From Chrysomallon squamiferum (taxonomy: Eukaryota; Mollusca; Gastropoda; Neomphalida; Peltospiridae): 64,000 bases of DNA. The position numbers and the translations under genes are program-made. Positions within the stretch are counted from its first letter, which is position 1. Every line of letters starts with the position of its first letter. Positions 1-54,966 of the stretch are shown in pieces. Below the pieces are notes generated by a model. It had not been told where the DNA came from, did no database searches, and saw nothing but the letters and a program-made list of their open reading frames with translations. The DNA lies in the NCBI GenBank assembly GCA_012295275.1, contig CM022665.1, positions 23,634,446 through 23,698,445 of the forward strand, read 5' to 3'.

Positions 1-506
1 AAAGCTTATTCAACAGCTTAACCTACATCTCTTTTAAAGAATTACCACGGACATTTTTGCCAAGTGTAACAGCTATAAAAACAAAAACACGAAGCGTATA
101 GTTAAAAAGCAATCCTACAAAATAAATAAATAAAAAGACTGTGCAGAAATAAAATGAAAATACTTCAGCTGAGGATTATGATTTATGATTGTAATATAAT
201 TTGAAAAGAAAATTGTGAATTTTATTTCTCATAGCTGTTTTGTTAAATGACAAATACAGACTGCAAAAAAGAAATGAGTTACAGAAACATTTATTTTCTA
301 AATACTCGGCGAAACCAACTTCTTCACTGATTTCTCTTGCTTCTAGTCTTCTTTTTATTCATTCTTTCTTTCTTTCAGTTATTTTTCAATAATTTTTCTT
401 TCTTCAAGTTAACAGAGTTTAAAAAAAAATTGTCTATCCACGATGTTAACTAAAACAAAATTTTACCAGAATAGACAACTAACACAATTGAGATGTTGTT
501 CGGATT
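1..506. other. Non-coding, nothing recognised
   Basis: AT-rich sequence with no long open frame, repeat array or RNA-like fold that I can support. Confidence 0.6.
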
Positions 507-705
507 ACAGCTATTTTGAACTGAAGTGATAACAGCTATTTTGAACTGAAGTTATAGCAGCTACTTTGAACTGAAGTGATAACAGATATTTTGAACTGAA
601 ATGACAACAGCTAATTTGAACTGAAGTGATTACAGCTGTTTTGAACTGAAGTTATAACAGTTATTTGAACTGAAGTTATTACAGCTATTTTGAACTGAAG
701 TGATT
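507..705. repeat. 25-bp minisatellite, about 8 copies
   Basis: Units follow ACAGCTATTTTGAACTGAAG plus five variable bases (GTGAT/GTTAT type). Copies differ at a few positions and one is a base short. Confidence 0.93.
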
Positions 706-3282
706 TCTGGTTATATAATAATTTCTTTTGCCTTGGACTGCAACGTAAACACTGTTTTGTTCTGCATATGTAAGTGTGTGTTTTTGTCTGTAATGAGAAC
801 AGAGTAGAGATGTGGAGAGAAAGCAATAAAGATATTATGTGTTAATTTTTAAACTGAGGCATCTATATACTGAATAAACAGACACCAATGATTAATACAA
901 ACATCAGAGTATCAGACCTCTTATCACTGACCTTTCTCTCAAACTAAAGTGCATGATTCCGATACAGTACATCCCAGATAACTGTCGTACTGCAATAACA
1001 CAGTTTAGATGACGTGCGATATATCTCATATATATTCTGTATATTCTACAATCATTTACATTTCAAATGGATCGAAATCAAATCATGTTTTTCCATGCAC
1101 AAATACATATTAATATTTCACGACCATAGGGACACGTTCATTAAAAGAGAGTATGTATCATGTTTTCACTTCTTATTTCAAGTCGACTATCCATAACTTG
1201 AAAAACTTGTAATTTTTTTGTTGTTGTTTAGTTTTGAATAATCAATAATCTGAAAGATCGAGAGAGACGTAATTTTAATAGTTTCAAATATAAAATATTC
1301 AGATAAATTAATCAATGATGGTGGTGTAATCTATGTATATTCAAACGATCAGAATTCAGGTTCTTCTGACAGACCTTTAACATTAGTTGAGATAACCTAT
1401 TTCTTTCTTATAAATATCAAGAATTATTTATCATTCGCCGAGATCTATTATTCCTGAACACAGTCAAAAATCTTTACGAGTAGAGAACAAATTAGTCAGA
1501 ATTCTAACATCAGTAACAAAGAGTTATCGGTAACAGAAGAATCTATCTCATGAATATTAATCAACGACTATCATCCGCTAAAACCAAACTGATAATTTGC
1601 TCGTGCTTAACTCTTGTGTCCAACAAAATCCTTCATCTGCACTAGACATAAAACTTTTAAGACATTAGAATTGCTGATATGTAAACGTTTTTTTTTTTTT
1701 TTTCCCAATCGTTCATCTCACTGTATCAAAGCTAACTTTCAGATTCGAAGAGAAGATGACTATCAGACTAAGAGTATTTCAACGCTTTAGGCTGTGAATC
1801 TAAAAATGTGTGTTATTCTGTCGTAAGTCTTGGTTAAATGGCAAAGTAATAAGACTCGGCACAGCTCATCTGTATGGAATATAAAAGACTGTGTCTGGGA
1901 AGCTAACGAGACACATCTCAATCCATTGTCGTTAGAAGTAAATGACAGAGAGACGTGTCGTTCATTTCACAAAGCCCGTTGTTCCACATACAGCCTGGTA
2001 GTTTCAAATACTCACACAGTTTGCTGTAATACGCTAATCTTTTTACGTCGGTGCCCTGCCCAGTTACCGTTATGCCCCCTTAAAAAGTCGAATTTTTTTT
2101 ATTCGTTATCTTAACTTACTTTTGTGCTTTCTTGGTATGACACATTTAGTCTCTTTGCCCTTAGCTTTAGCTTTATTGCCTTTAAAAATATTAATTAATC
2201 ATAGGCTTTTATGTCTTGCCCTTTTTGTATCTTTTATATATTGTAGCGTCTTGGCAACAGTTCTAATCTAGGGTTTACTGAGGAAGTATAACACAACTAA
2301 CCGTCCGTCCATATTAAAACTATTACCAAACTAACACAAACTCCATCGTTCTATACCAAAGATAGACGAACGTGAATCGTCAACGGATATAACAAGATCT
2401 AAAATATTTTTATGATTGTATTGATTAAGTACTACATCGAGTATGGTCTAAAATTGTGGTAGAGAAAGAGAGAGAGAGAGCAAAGAGCAAATGAATAGCA
2501 ACTCTTAAGAAAAGTTAATTACAGTGAAGGTTTCATAACTTTGTTACATAATGATTCGAAACACCTTTGTCCATCTCATAGGAGCATAAAAGACAAAACA
2601 AGTGGACTGTTCAATGTCCGAAGATCCAAAGATCAAAATATATGAATGAAGCGTTATATATTAGTTTTACTCGGTGCGTTTGTATGACTATTTCTCATCA
2701 CTCCATCGCGACTATTTACTAAAAGGCGTGGTATATGTTTTCCTATCTATGAAAAGGATAATATAAAAGATCCTTTGCTGCAGTTACCGAAAGAATAGCC
2801 AAACAACTGTAACGAGTTTTATTTTTCGTTATCTTCATGGTCCTTAACGATATGCATGACGTAACATAGCTGTAGTTTAAAAATGTGTTAAAAAAAAACT
2901 ATTTCCACCACCACCACCCTTTTTATAGCTTTTTCTACACTGTATTGCTGAATTTTAGTTGTACCATAATTACGGTATAACTGAAGATCAGCTACAAAAT
3001 GTATTTCTAGAACTTGAGAATTGTGTCACGATTCGTATCTATAATAAGCGTGGTTATGTTCAAAATTAAGAATTTCAACAATAAATACATTTAAAAATCC
3101 AGAAGTGCTTTTTTTAAATCCTTTTTACAGATCAGTTCACCTATGCATAGATCAGAAATTATTAAACTTTTAAACTGCACAAGGACTTTAAAATGACACT
3201 TTGTATATTTACAGTTTGGGTGAATCAAGCGATGATATTGTTAGTAGCTAAGTGCTTACCATAGGGTTGTAGATGTTAAATT
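706..3282. other. Non-coding, nothing recognised
   Basis: Contains a 17-base poly-T near 1688 and a short GA run near 2467. A 94-codon open frame at 1830-2114 has no recognisable family and no splice or start support. Confidence 0.55.
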
Positions 3283-3510
3283 TTTAATAGTAGTAGTTGT
3301 TGTTGTAGCAGCAGTAGTAGTAGTTGTAGTAGCTGTAGTAGCAGTGGTAGTAGTAGCAGAAGACGAAGAAGAAGTAATAGATTTACTGATGGTAGCAATA
3401 GCAGTAGAGGTAGTAGTTTTGTTATTAGAAGCAGTAGATGTTCTTCTGATAGTAGTAAGTGTAGCGATGATTGTGGTAGTAATAGTTGTAGAAGTGGTGA
3501 TCGTGGTTGA
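3283..3510. repeat. Imperfect TAG/TTG trinucleotide region
   Basis: Irregular GTAGTAGTTGTAGCAG-type trinucleotides across about 230 bp. A similar short stretch lies at 35885-35936 and a looser one near 28120-28230. Confidence 0.85.
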
Positions 3511-4814
3511 GGTATATCATAATTAATAAAGACAATAAGTAATCACTGAAGATGTCAAATTAACTTTTGTATCAAATATTTTGTTACACAGCTGTAATTC
3601 CGAAAATATAATAAACCAAATCACTCAGTCTGTACCGCACACTCACACATAACACGTATTTCAGGTTGGAATTGCGTTGATTCATCGAATAGGTTGCAGA
3701 TGGTGACAGCATAAGAACCCATACTTCCCAGAGCTGCCATTGCCGCCATAAAAAAATGTCAGCCATCTCGACAATACTCATTTGTCTTGACAGCTGAATT
3801 CAATTATCGGCTATTACATCACACTGTTTATTTGATTTTTTTTTTTTTATTACCTCGCAGTGTTAGAAGCAGGCGCTGCAACGCAACGGTTTCCCAGTGA
3901 GAAGAAATATGAATATCAAGAAAGGGCGCTAGCCGACAGACCTTCTCTACCGCGTAGTTCCTGAATGTGATTGCATGCAAGCAGTTCTGTTCAGCAGAGC
4001 CTGGCGAGCTTACCTCTGATTAAACCATTGCTGTAGTTCAGTCTGATGTGATAGCTCGTTTGAGAATCATTCAGGCACGATAGTTTCCTTTCAGACCAGT
4101 GCTGCGTTCCTGATAAAGCAGGAAAATCTCTCTCGTGTTGAAAAATGTTCCTATAATCTCTTCTGTGTATGAACACAATTCGAAATTGAAACATTTATTA
4201 CGTGATAAGACAGGGGTGTTCAGACTGAGGGCGTGGTTTATAATACTGTTATATATTACCGCCGCTATGATCATATGTGATGATTGTGTCGACGGCAGGC
4301 TTGCTTACGTAGTTATCTTAATGGAAATATGCTAAAGAAAAGTATCTATAACCGCGTGTATAAAAATAAATATTCTTCGTCCTTCTATCTAAGTGTAGCC
4401 AGTTGATAAATGTGTGAATCGGTTCTATTACAACTTTGTAAATGATAAATCAAAGAATGTGGCACGTGTTGGGATGAAGTTACAGAAGAAGAAGAAAAAA
4501 GACCATCCGTACAGCTAAATATAGAAGGGAGTTAAGTCACGTTCTTTCCAATATCTGGATTGACAGTAATTAGTTAATAGAGATCTTGTTTTTAATGCCT
4601 GGTTCCTGAGCTGTTACCTGAGTGAGACGGGATGAAGAAGCTAACAGTTGGTACCTTTCAAGCAATGAACTGTCTACAGTTTAATAATGTAAAAATGAAA
4701 TCAGTTAATTATTTTACCACATAATGAACATCTGTTTCCTAACTAGAGATTTATACACAAATTCACTTGACGGTGAAAGTAAATAGATTACATATTTATA
4801 TCAATAAATATATA

Positions 4815-4815
<1 letters not shown>
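3511..4815. other. Non-coding, nothing recognised
   Basis: Somewhat less AT-rich between 3850 and 4330. Only short open frames on both strands, without recognisable domains. Confidence 0.55.
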
Positions 4816-4845
<30 letters not shown>

Positions 4846-4929
4846 TGTATGTATGTATGTATGTATGTATGTATGTATGTATGTATGTATGTATGTATGT
4901 ATGTATGTGTATGTATGTATGTATGTATG
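4816..4929. repeat. (TATG)n microsatellite
   Basis: About 28 tetranucleotide units with one TGTG interruption near 4907. Confidence 0.97.
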
Positions 4930-6031
<1,102 letters not shown>

Positions 6032-6321
6032 CGTTCTTACAGAACATTTAAAAAGAAATCAGTATCCCAACTGTTTAACGGTAATGAAACAGATTTTCAT
6101 GTTTCTTGGTAACATTCTTAAGAAATAGTTGTTGCTCTTATTAAAATAATTTCAAATGGCAATTCATTGGTGTGATTATATATAGTCGTATGCTTGTTGA
6201 TACACTGCATGGTATAAATGCGTATGTGTATGAAATACAATTTCGTGATATAATTTTATGATATCAAACGATATGACGAGACATACGATAATACAACAAA
6301 ACATATATTTCACATGCGTAT

Positions 6322-6341
6322 CACACACAACACATATACAA

Positions 6342-6372
<31 letters not shown>

Positions 6373-6390
6373 TACACACACACATCACAC
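6322..6390. repeat. (CA)n microsatellite upstream of globin 1
   Basis: Interrupted CA repeats ending about 460 bp before the globin 1 start codon. Confidence 0.93.
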
Positions 6391-6429
6391 TTTGTCATAT
6401 GAAATAAGTATCGTGTAAGTGGAATTTGA

Positions 6430-6850
6430 CATTACTCGATATTAATTTAGATACTACAAATTTGTAAATACGATTTGTTAATTATATTTGCAGGTTGGAG
6501 CGGATCTATCATCAAAGTTGAATCACACTTCATTTGCACATACATCGGCTTTGATTTCTTTGTTTAACTGTCACAATACAGTTTACCTTGCAATTGTTCT
6601 CATCCACACGTGCTTTCAAGTGCCACTAACTTTTGCGTCGACTAGGGAGCCAAAATAAATAACCTCGTGTTGCCATGGAAGTGGACACATTATTCCCAAG
6701 TGCATACAGACGAGCACAGCGTGCTGGGAAAAGTGTCTGGTTTGTATAACGGTAACTCGACGCCAAAGCTGGCCGCGATGAATTAATTCGGGCAAGACTG
6801 TACTGTCGGTAGAAGCAGGTTTACAGCGGATCGATATTAAAGCAGGCAGT
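6430..6850 (+). promoter_or_regulatory. Probable promoter / 5' leader region of globin 1
   Basis: The last ~350 bases before the globin 1 ATG are visibly richer in G+C and unique sequence than the flanks, as expected for a leader or promoter. No convincing TATA box is seen. TTTACAG at 6819-6825 and GCAGGCAG just before the ATG resemble acceptors, so an upstream untranslated exon is possible. Confidence 0.35.
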
Positions 6851-45810
<38,960 letters not shown>

Positions 45811-45864
45811 TGGCTGGTTGATTCATTCCAGAAACAGAGTTTCTGTTGGTTCTCTACAAAAATA

Positions 45865-45897
<33 letters not shown>

Positions 45898-46321
45898 TAC
45901 ATATATATTATTTAAATTTAGGATACTGCTGCGATAGTGTCAGAAAAGAAGGACGAGCGTTGTACAGAATTGTCCATCGATCATTGTATTTCAAAGCCGT
46001 GCAACAAAACGCAAACTCAAGCAATGACTTGACGACGACGCTGGAGGAGTACCACTGAAATGAAAAGATATAAGCACAGTAATGGAAACCAGTCTTTCTG
46101 CGACTGCACTGATAAATGAAATGCATCAGTGGTGATTCCTAAGATAAATGCATGTAATTATTATTGTTATCCAAACTTCCAGATCGTTTTTTCGGTTTCA
46201 GTTTGGATGGTAGCAGCTGCAGTGCAGTTTCGCTCTTTTCATATTGAAGTGGATTTGTTGCATAGTGTGTTTTCAAAGACAGTTAAAGGGATGAATATAT
46301 ATATATATATGTATTCAAATT

Positions 46322-46327
46322 AATAAA
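46322..46327 (+). promoter_or_regulatory. Possible polyadenylation signal of globin 1
   Basis: AATAAA about 510 bases after the stop. It lies inside an AT-rich run, so chance occurrence is likely. Confidence 0.25.
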
Positions 46328-46499
46328 TATATATATATATATAGTTCTTCTTCTGTCCCTTTAGAGCGTTATTATTTCCATTTTAAATCTTAGTAATAGT
46401 CTTTATGTAAACAACATCAAAAGAAGTTGGTTTTAGTGTTTCGATTAAACTGATACAGTAATTCTGTATATTGTTCTGTTTGTTCAGTTCATACACATA

Positions 46500-46580
46500 T
46501 GCTCCCACACACACACACACGCACGCACGCACACACACACACACACGTACACACACACACATAGACACACACACAAACAC
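46500..46580. repeat. Interrupted (CA)n microsatellite
   Basis: CA repeats with CG and TA interruptions downstream of globin 1. Confidence 0.93.
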
Positions 46581-47055
46581 AAATACACAGAGTTTTTTTA
46601 CATTATTAAAAAAAAAAATCTGATTTAGTAACAACAGCGGCTATAATGAATAATGTTTAAGATAATGACAGCCATCCGGTTTGATGGTGTCCGCCCTGTT
46701 TTTGCTATCAAACAAGTTTAGTCATATGTATAATATCTGGAAATAATAATTTATAGTTCATGTATTGTAATAGCTGTACTTCAATTTATAAAGTAAATTC
46801 TGTATCAGACATTTAAAATTATAAAAATGTATTTTTCTTTAAATGTTTAAATGTAAATGTTATGTAGTATGAGAATCTTTGTTTATTTATTAATTACATA
46901 TGTTTATTTATTTATTTGTTTGTTTATTTCTTGCTTTTTTTTTGCTTGTTTCGTTATTTGTTTGTTTATGTTGTGTGTGTGTTTTTTTAATAATTTTAAT
47001 AATTTTTTATTTAATTTAATATTTTTAGTTTAATTATTTTCTTTATTTATTTAAT

Positions 47056-47097
<42 letters not shown>

Positions 47098-47101
<4 letters not shown>

Positions 47102-47136
47102 GGGGTTTTTACGGGTTAAGTAACACACTTAAAATA
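47098..47136 (+). repeat. Dispersed ~40-bp motif, copy 1
   Basis: After an (ATT)n run the sequence reads ATGGGGTTTTTACGGGTTAAG and continues to TAACACACTTAAAA. TTAAGTAACACACTTAA is itself a small hairpin. A second copy is at 48551-48588. Confidence 0.7.
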
Positions 47137-48550
47137 ATGTTATTGTTTAACGTAATGTTCATTTAGAGAAACTTTCTTTTAGGAGAAACCAACTGTGTAC
47201 CACAATTAACACATCAAATCTTTTAACATTTGTTTTTCTGATTCTGATTGTTTCTTTTCTTTCTTCCTTTTTAAAAAAAAAAAAAAAAAAATTATTTCTT
47301 ATATTATTTATTCATTTTAGTTTTGTTGTTTGTTTTGCTCTTTTTTTTTCTTCTTCTTCTTTTTTTGTTTATTTTTTATTTTTTTATTTTATTTTTTTTT
47401 TTTTCATTTTTTGTTCGCGCGGAGTTGTTTGTTTCCTTTAAGATTTGCCACAGTATATTAAAAACAAGCATATTTAATGATGCATACTTCCAGCTGCTTT
47501 TGGAAGGAAAATAATATCAGCTTTTTGTAAAGGCAATATTGCTGTTAATGTGATTATACAGAAAAAATGAGAAAGAAACTTGTGTATTTATTATAAAATT
47601 AGTTTTATAATACATTCTAGTCTTTACCTTATAAACGAGATGCATAATGTTGTAAAACAATATATAACGGTGTCATTTTTCAAAAACATTACATTTTTTA
47701 ATTTTAATCTTATTTTTATTATTTTAGAAACATGTTAGATAAAGAGATTTTTTTTTTTTTTTTTTTTTTTTTCAATTTTAGTTTTTTCCTTTCTGCAAAT
47801 TTTATAATTTTTGATGTTGATTGTAATCACAGAATTAAGTATTCGATGATATTTTTAACTATATATCATCAGGTGTGTGTAATACTGAATAATGGAGACG
47901 TTTCCCTTTTCTTTTTTTTTAAGACATATCTTTGTCGTTTGTTTTTATTTCGGTTGAAGATATGAGCTCAATTTTTTTCTTTCTTTCTTTATTATTTGTT
48001 ATTTCCTTTTTTCTTTTGTTTTCTTTTTTCTTTTTCTTTTAAAAAAATTAAATTAAGTTCATTTTCATGGCTGAACAAGTCACAAATGGACATGAAATGT
48101 AATTTTAATAAAACTTAGGTTGTTTATATATATATATATATATAAAAAAAAATTGATATTTATACTGTTTGTTTGTTCACGCGTGTGAATGAAAAATTAC
48201 TTATTGTTGTCCTAGAACTAGAATATATTTGTTTTTGAAGTGTTTCGTTTTAGAAAAAAAAAAATATATATATATATATATTTAGTAGTTTAAAAAAAAT
48301 TTAGTTATTGTTTGTGTCTCATTTAATATTCTCTAATTTCGTAATGTTCGTATCTACGAATGGATTAGAAACGATAACAAGGAACGCAACTCATTGATAT
48401 TTACTATCAGAGTTGCTGAGGTTATCTTTCGTGGAAATTTTTGTCATCCAAATACTGTCCAATGGTTATTTTTAATTTTATTTATTTATTTATTTAATTT
48501 TTTATTTAATTTTTTAAAAATTATTATTTATTTATATATTATTATTATTA

Positions 48551-48588
48551 ATATGGGTTTTTTAAGGGTTAAGTAACACACTTAAAAA
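48551..48588 (+). repeat. Dispersed ~40-bp motif, copy 2
   Basis: Same arrangement as the copy at 47098: (ATT)n, then ATGGGTTTTTTAAGGG, then TTAAGTAACACACTTAA. This suggests both come from one interspersed repeat family. Confidence 0.7.
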
Positions 48589-48981
48589 AAGAAAGAAAGA
48601 GAGGGGAAAAAGAAAATAACAACAACAACAATAATAATAATAATAATAATAATAATAATTTCATCATTATTTTTATCTACAACGATATTTTGTTAAGCAA
48701 AGAAGCTAATGAAAACTTCCTGTTTTCTTTTTTTGTTATTATTATTATTGTTTGTTTTGTTGTTTTTTGTTTTGTTTTTGTTTTTTATTCTTTCGTGGTT
48801 TTTTTAATTATTTATTGTTTTTTATTTTATTTTATTTCATTTTTTCAAAAAAAAAAAATTGTCTGTTTGTTGGGTTCTTTTGTTTTGTATGCCTTGTTGT
48901 TTTATTATTATTATTGTTATTATTATTTTATGTATTATATACATATAATTTATTTATTATATTTCTATATTTTTTTTTATT

Positions 48982-49022
<41 letters not shown>

Positions 49023-50185
49023 CTGACTGTGTAAATTAGTATTATTAGTTTTACTTTAGAATACGGCTTGGTATATATTTATATTTGTACTGTCAGTGGA
49101 GAATATCTAAGATTTGTTTTACTTTGGGAAACATGTAACATTGTACATAACTATCATGCATTAAAGAACTATAGATCGTATTCTGTTCGTTTATTTTCTT
49201 TATGTGCCTATGTTAATTAGTTCGTATCGCCACTAGACCACAAGTGGATATATTTGAGGTATCCTCAACCTGTAATGAAAGTTTTTGGCGGTACCTTTTA
49301 CGGCACATGCAAATCAAGAACTTTTATTCTCATAGCCTAATGGTTCGTTGTGTATGTATTATATATAGAAGTTTCTCGTTAAATAAATTAACAAGACGAA
49401 TCTCAGTATTCACTTTTCTAGCAAATACTTTATGTGACTTTTACTTATTTATATATTTATTTATTATTATTGTTGTTGTTTGTTTTGTGAGAGTGGTTGT
49501 TATTTTTTTGTTGATTTTTTTTTTTTTTTTTTTTTTTGTGTGGATGGTATTTTTTAAATAATTATGTGGTTTTTTTTTTTTTTTTTTTTTTTTTTTTCCT
49601 TTTTATTGTTTTTTTTATTATTAGGTATTTATTCATTCTATCAAGTTTTTTTTTTTTTTTTTTTTTTACATATCACAGAGGCTGTTCACTATCATTATAT
49701 TTTCATGTTCGAGCTTGTTCTTGTTGTTATTTTCCCCACCGCCGGAAATTGACAACGTTTTTTTGTTTTTTTTTGGGGGGGTTTCGGAAGTAGGAGGTGC
49801 CAGACACGCTCAGCTCCCTATAGTTTACATTCTGTGTAAATTTTAAGAACGCCGATGACGTGAAAATCTGATGACGTCAAAAAGATGGCTGAAAGTTGCA
49901 AATGTCTCTGCTATCAAATGATGTAGAACACACAGTAGGCGCAGCTAGTCCATATTTCTCGCCACTGCTGCTTATGTACATTTTAAAATAACTAAGTTTT
50001 TAGTATGATATGAGCAGACGTATCTGATGATTTTACTAGTCCTTGCTGGTGAGATTTATTTTTATCAATTTCTTCTAGCAGTAGTTGCATTACATTAGTG
50101 TCGTCCATCCTGAAATCTTTATCATCAAATTTCATTCATACGCGACATAATTTCCCTCGAAAATAATTTCATTCAGGTGTTTATT

Positions 50186-50248
50186 AAAAAAAATGATTAA
50201 GATCATTTATAATCTAAAAGATTATAAATGATCTTAAGCATTTTTTTT
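50186..50248. repeat. Near-perfect 29-bp inverted repeat with 5-nt loop
   Basis: The arm at 50186-50214 and the arm at 50220-50248 are complementary at 28 of 29 positions around the loop TAAAA. The inner part of the arm is AAGATCATTTATAATC. It would form a stable hairpin or cruciform. Confidence 0.95.
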
Positions 50249-50386
50249 TAATTTTAATTATTATTATTAATTATTTATTGTTGTTGGTGTTATTATTATT
50301 ATTTTTTTTTTTTTTTTTTTTTTTTTTATTATTATTAATGGGTTTTAATTCTTTTTATTATTATTTTTTTTTTTTTTTTTTTTTTT

Positions 50387-51063
50387 AACCATAATATCAT
50401 TACATCTGTATGGAAGAAACTATACACATTTATCAAAGAAGATGACAGGTACATGTGACAAATTTAGTTGCTCTGTTACCTAGGCGGACGCGCACACTAA
50501 AAATTCTTCTTAACTATTCGACTTTCGTACCGACCCGTCTTTCTCGATTAAAGTGTACTTATGACAATATTTATACTTCCAAATTATTCTTTTATTCTTT
50601 GGGAAGATCTTTGATCACTCATTACAAAATAGGACGGTCAAATAATATTGTCACAAAAGATCTGAAAGCCTCTATTTTATCCCATCAAATGGAGTCGCAA
50701 CAAAATCGCAAGCGTAGGAAACATAACGTATTTTTTCCAAATTTGGACCAAATTTGTCCATGTACCTACCACAGAAAAAGGCGGCATCCCAGATTTGCTT
50801 TCTGCTGTTGTTACACTTCATTATTAATTGAGACTGCAAAATAAATATATAAAACATAACTTGGAAGTGTACAGAACATACTTCTTTGAATCATCAATGG
50901 CTGACTTTAAATCGACATTTTGAAGTATGAACGGAAGTTATCATACAAAAATTCATATGTTAAATTATGAAACAAATATAAAAGAAGAAGAAAAGGGTTT
51001 TAAAACAATATATTCATTTTTATTTTTATTTTTTATTTTTTTTTAATGCAAGAATGTTATAAT
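50387..51063 (+). other. Upstream region of globin 2
   Basis: Less T-rich than the block to its left. It contains a 129-codon open frame (50455-50844) with no recognisable family. A T-rich tract at 51011-51044 followed by GCAAG just before the ATG resembles a splice acceptor. Confidence 0.4.
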
Positions 51064-52746
<1,683 letters not shown>

Positions 52747-52758
52747 CTTTGTAATACA

Positions 52759-52764
52759 ATTAAA
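52759..52764 (+). promoter_or_regulatory. Possible polyadenylation signal of globin 2
   Basis: ATTAAA 13 bases after the stop codon. A very short 3' UTR would result; AT-richness makes chance matches common. Confidence 0.25.
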
Positions 52765-54771
52765 TATTTTCAGTGAACATTACCTGGCTGTTTCATATGC
52801 AGATTCATGTTCTTACACAATATGCTTCGTCATAAGTGAAGTAACTTAATTGTCGAAGGATAGGTCTTTTACACATTTTCACGTAACTATCACCAGTGAA
52901 TATAGTTATCATTGTTTTGTCTTTCATGTTTGTTCAACCATCATAAACACTGGTTTTAGAAGGGGGTGGGGCCAGAAGAAATCAGGACAGTACACTTTTC
53001 GTTTTGGTAGGATTTTATTAATGGTATTGTTATATGTGTCTTGACATAATGGCAAGAAATGACTGTGTATTTATACAATTACAGTAAAGTACATTTGGAG
53101 CGGTTATTGTATGTATATATATGTATGTATGTGTGTATATATATACATATATAACAGACACAATACTACGTTGGTAAGTTTTAGCCGAGCTTTGTTGAAA
53201 CATTTGGTGTACTTTATGTCTATATATATATATATAGATAGATAAATAGATACATACATACATACATCCACACATACATACATTACATAAATATATGCAC
53301 ATTAAAATATCTTGCACTGTTAGAATCTGCAAATAACATTTTGATTTATAATAAGTTATAAGAATCAACTGAAGTTCTGCAGTTGTAACTTAAAGACGCC
53401 ACAAAAAGGTCATAATATTTTACATATGTAACAGAATAAATCATCTGGCCAATTAAATACACCAAGCGCTATGTAAAATGGAAAATAACAATACAAAAAA
53501 TAACAACAAAAACAACAAACAAAAAAACAACAAGAAACAGCAGTTTTCTGGAAAAGAACGATTCTTAATAACGTCAGCATCTTCAAAGAAACTCCTGTAA
53601 ACGCTTAAAGTTTAACTGGTCAGCCAATAAACGGCAAGGTATGATTGTGTTTTCGATTAAATGTAATATCAACATAATTTTTTATCTTTGTTTTCATGTT
53701 AACTACATTTCTTATTAACATTCTGGAAATAACGTATCACCAAGAAACAAAAAATATCAACAAAAAAAAATTAATAATAATAATAATTATTAAAATCTGT
53801 CTTGATGCCTATATATATTTTTTTTTCTTCAAACATTTCTCTAATCCAGTGGAAAGATCTTTCATCTTGCGCCGTATCATCTCTAATGTAGAGAACTACA
53901 AATTCCACAATACATCACATTAAGTATCAAATCAAATGTTGATGAGCTGCGTTGCACCATAAATTCAATTTAGGCTACACACACACATACCAGCTTCAAA
54001 TGAGTTTTAGAGAATAATAGATTATTCCAGGCAGACAGTATTTATTTTCAATGCAACGTTTGAAATTCGTTAAGTTGTGTAATGCACAAAAAGCGCTCGA
54101 AAGTGTATGTTAAGCTATAACAATATCAGAAACGATTTAAAAGGGCAAAATAATGATATTTAGATATTTGCCAAAATAAAGAGAAAATATATTGAAATTT
54201 ACTCAGTATTGTTATTAATAAATGTAGTAAATGTCTACCGTTTATATCATATTATTTACATTTAACCATTTAAGTAACTTACGTTAAAGCCAAGCTGGAA
54301 TATTATCTCACTGATTTTGTAAAACAAAGAAAACAAAAATTCTGTGTAACTAAGGTAATAATAATGTTTACTAGTTAATAAAGACTGCATAAATAAATAA
54401 CAGTAAACTTTAATTTGCGTCTTGTTTCTGTAAATAAATCCGAACATTTTGTATTTAATCATCTTACTTAACTTGTGATTGCTTCTTTTCTTTTTTTTAA
54501 ATTACTTTCTTATTTTGTTTTATTTTATATATATACATACATATATATTTTATTCTAAACAATATAATTTTTTATAATAATATATATTACTGAAGTACCT
54601 TTAAAACGATATGTAAAATATAATAGAACTACAGTTAACAGTTCGTAAGATTATTATTATTAATGATTAACATTTGACCACAATCAAAATTTAGACTATG
54701 TCAAGTCTTAAAATAGCTTAGTCAGTAATGGTTGTTCTCAACAGAAATGGCAAAATCATATGTGAAGATTA

Positions 54772-54790
54772 ACACACACACACACAGAGA

Positions 54791-54832
<42 letters not shown>

Positions 54833-54925
54833 AAAAACACACATCATTCTAAAACATTTTCTTCTCTGGCATCAACTTTTCATCCCCGCCTTAAGAAAGT
54901 TCGTTGAAATTATTATTAATATTAA

Positions 54926-54966
<41 letters not shown>
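54772..54966. repeat. (CA)n and (ATT)n in the convergent spacer
   Basis: CA with two GAGA interruptions at 54772-54828, then (ATT)n at about 54910-54966. Confidence 0.94.

Larger units (their letters stand above)
45811..47097. other. 3' flank of globin 1
   Basis: Probable 3' untranslated region containing poly-T (45865-45889), a coding-like segment at 45922-46032 and an AATAAA at 46322-46327. Confidence 0.45.
47269..50386. repeat. T-rich low-complexity block
   Basis: Dense poly-T, TTTA, TTTG and ATT tracts (for example 48985-49022, 49516-49536, 49569-49597, 50302-50327, 50366-50386). It gives only Phe/Leu-rich spurious frames. The 29-bp hairpin (50186-50248) and the second dispersed motif lie inside it. 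Confidence 0.85.

Noticed and set aside
3344-3526. 60-codon Val/Ile-rich frame in the TAG trinucleotide region
   Set aside because: A by-product of imperfect trinucleotide repeats with no start or family support.
50455-50844. 129-codon open frame just upstream of globin 2
   Set aside because: No recognisable domain, irregular composition, and no sign of a gene structure. Kept only as an unassigned frame; a transcript or homologue would change this.
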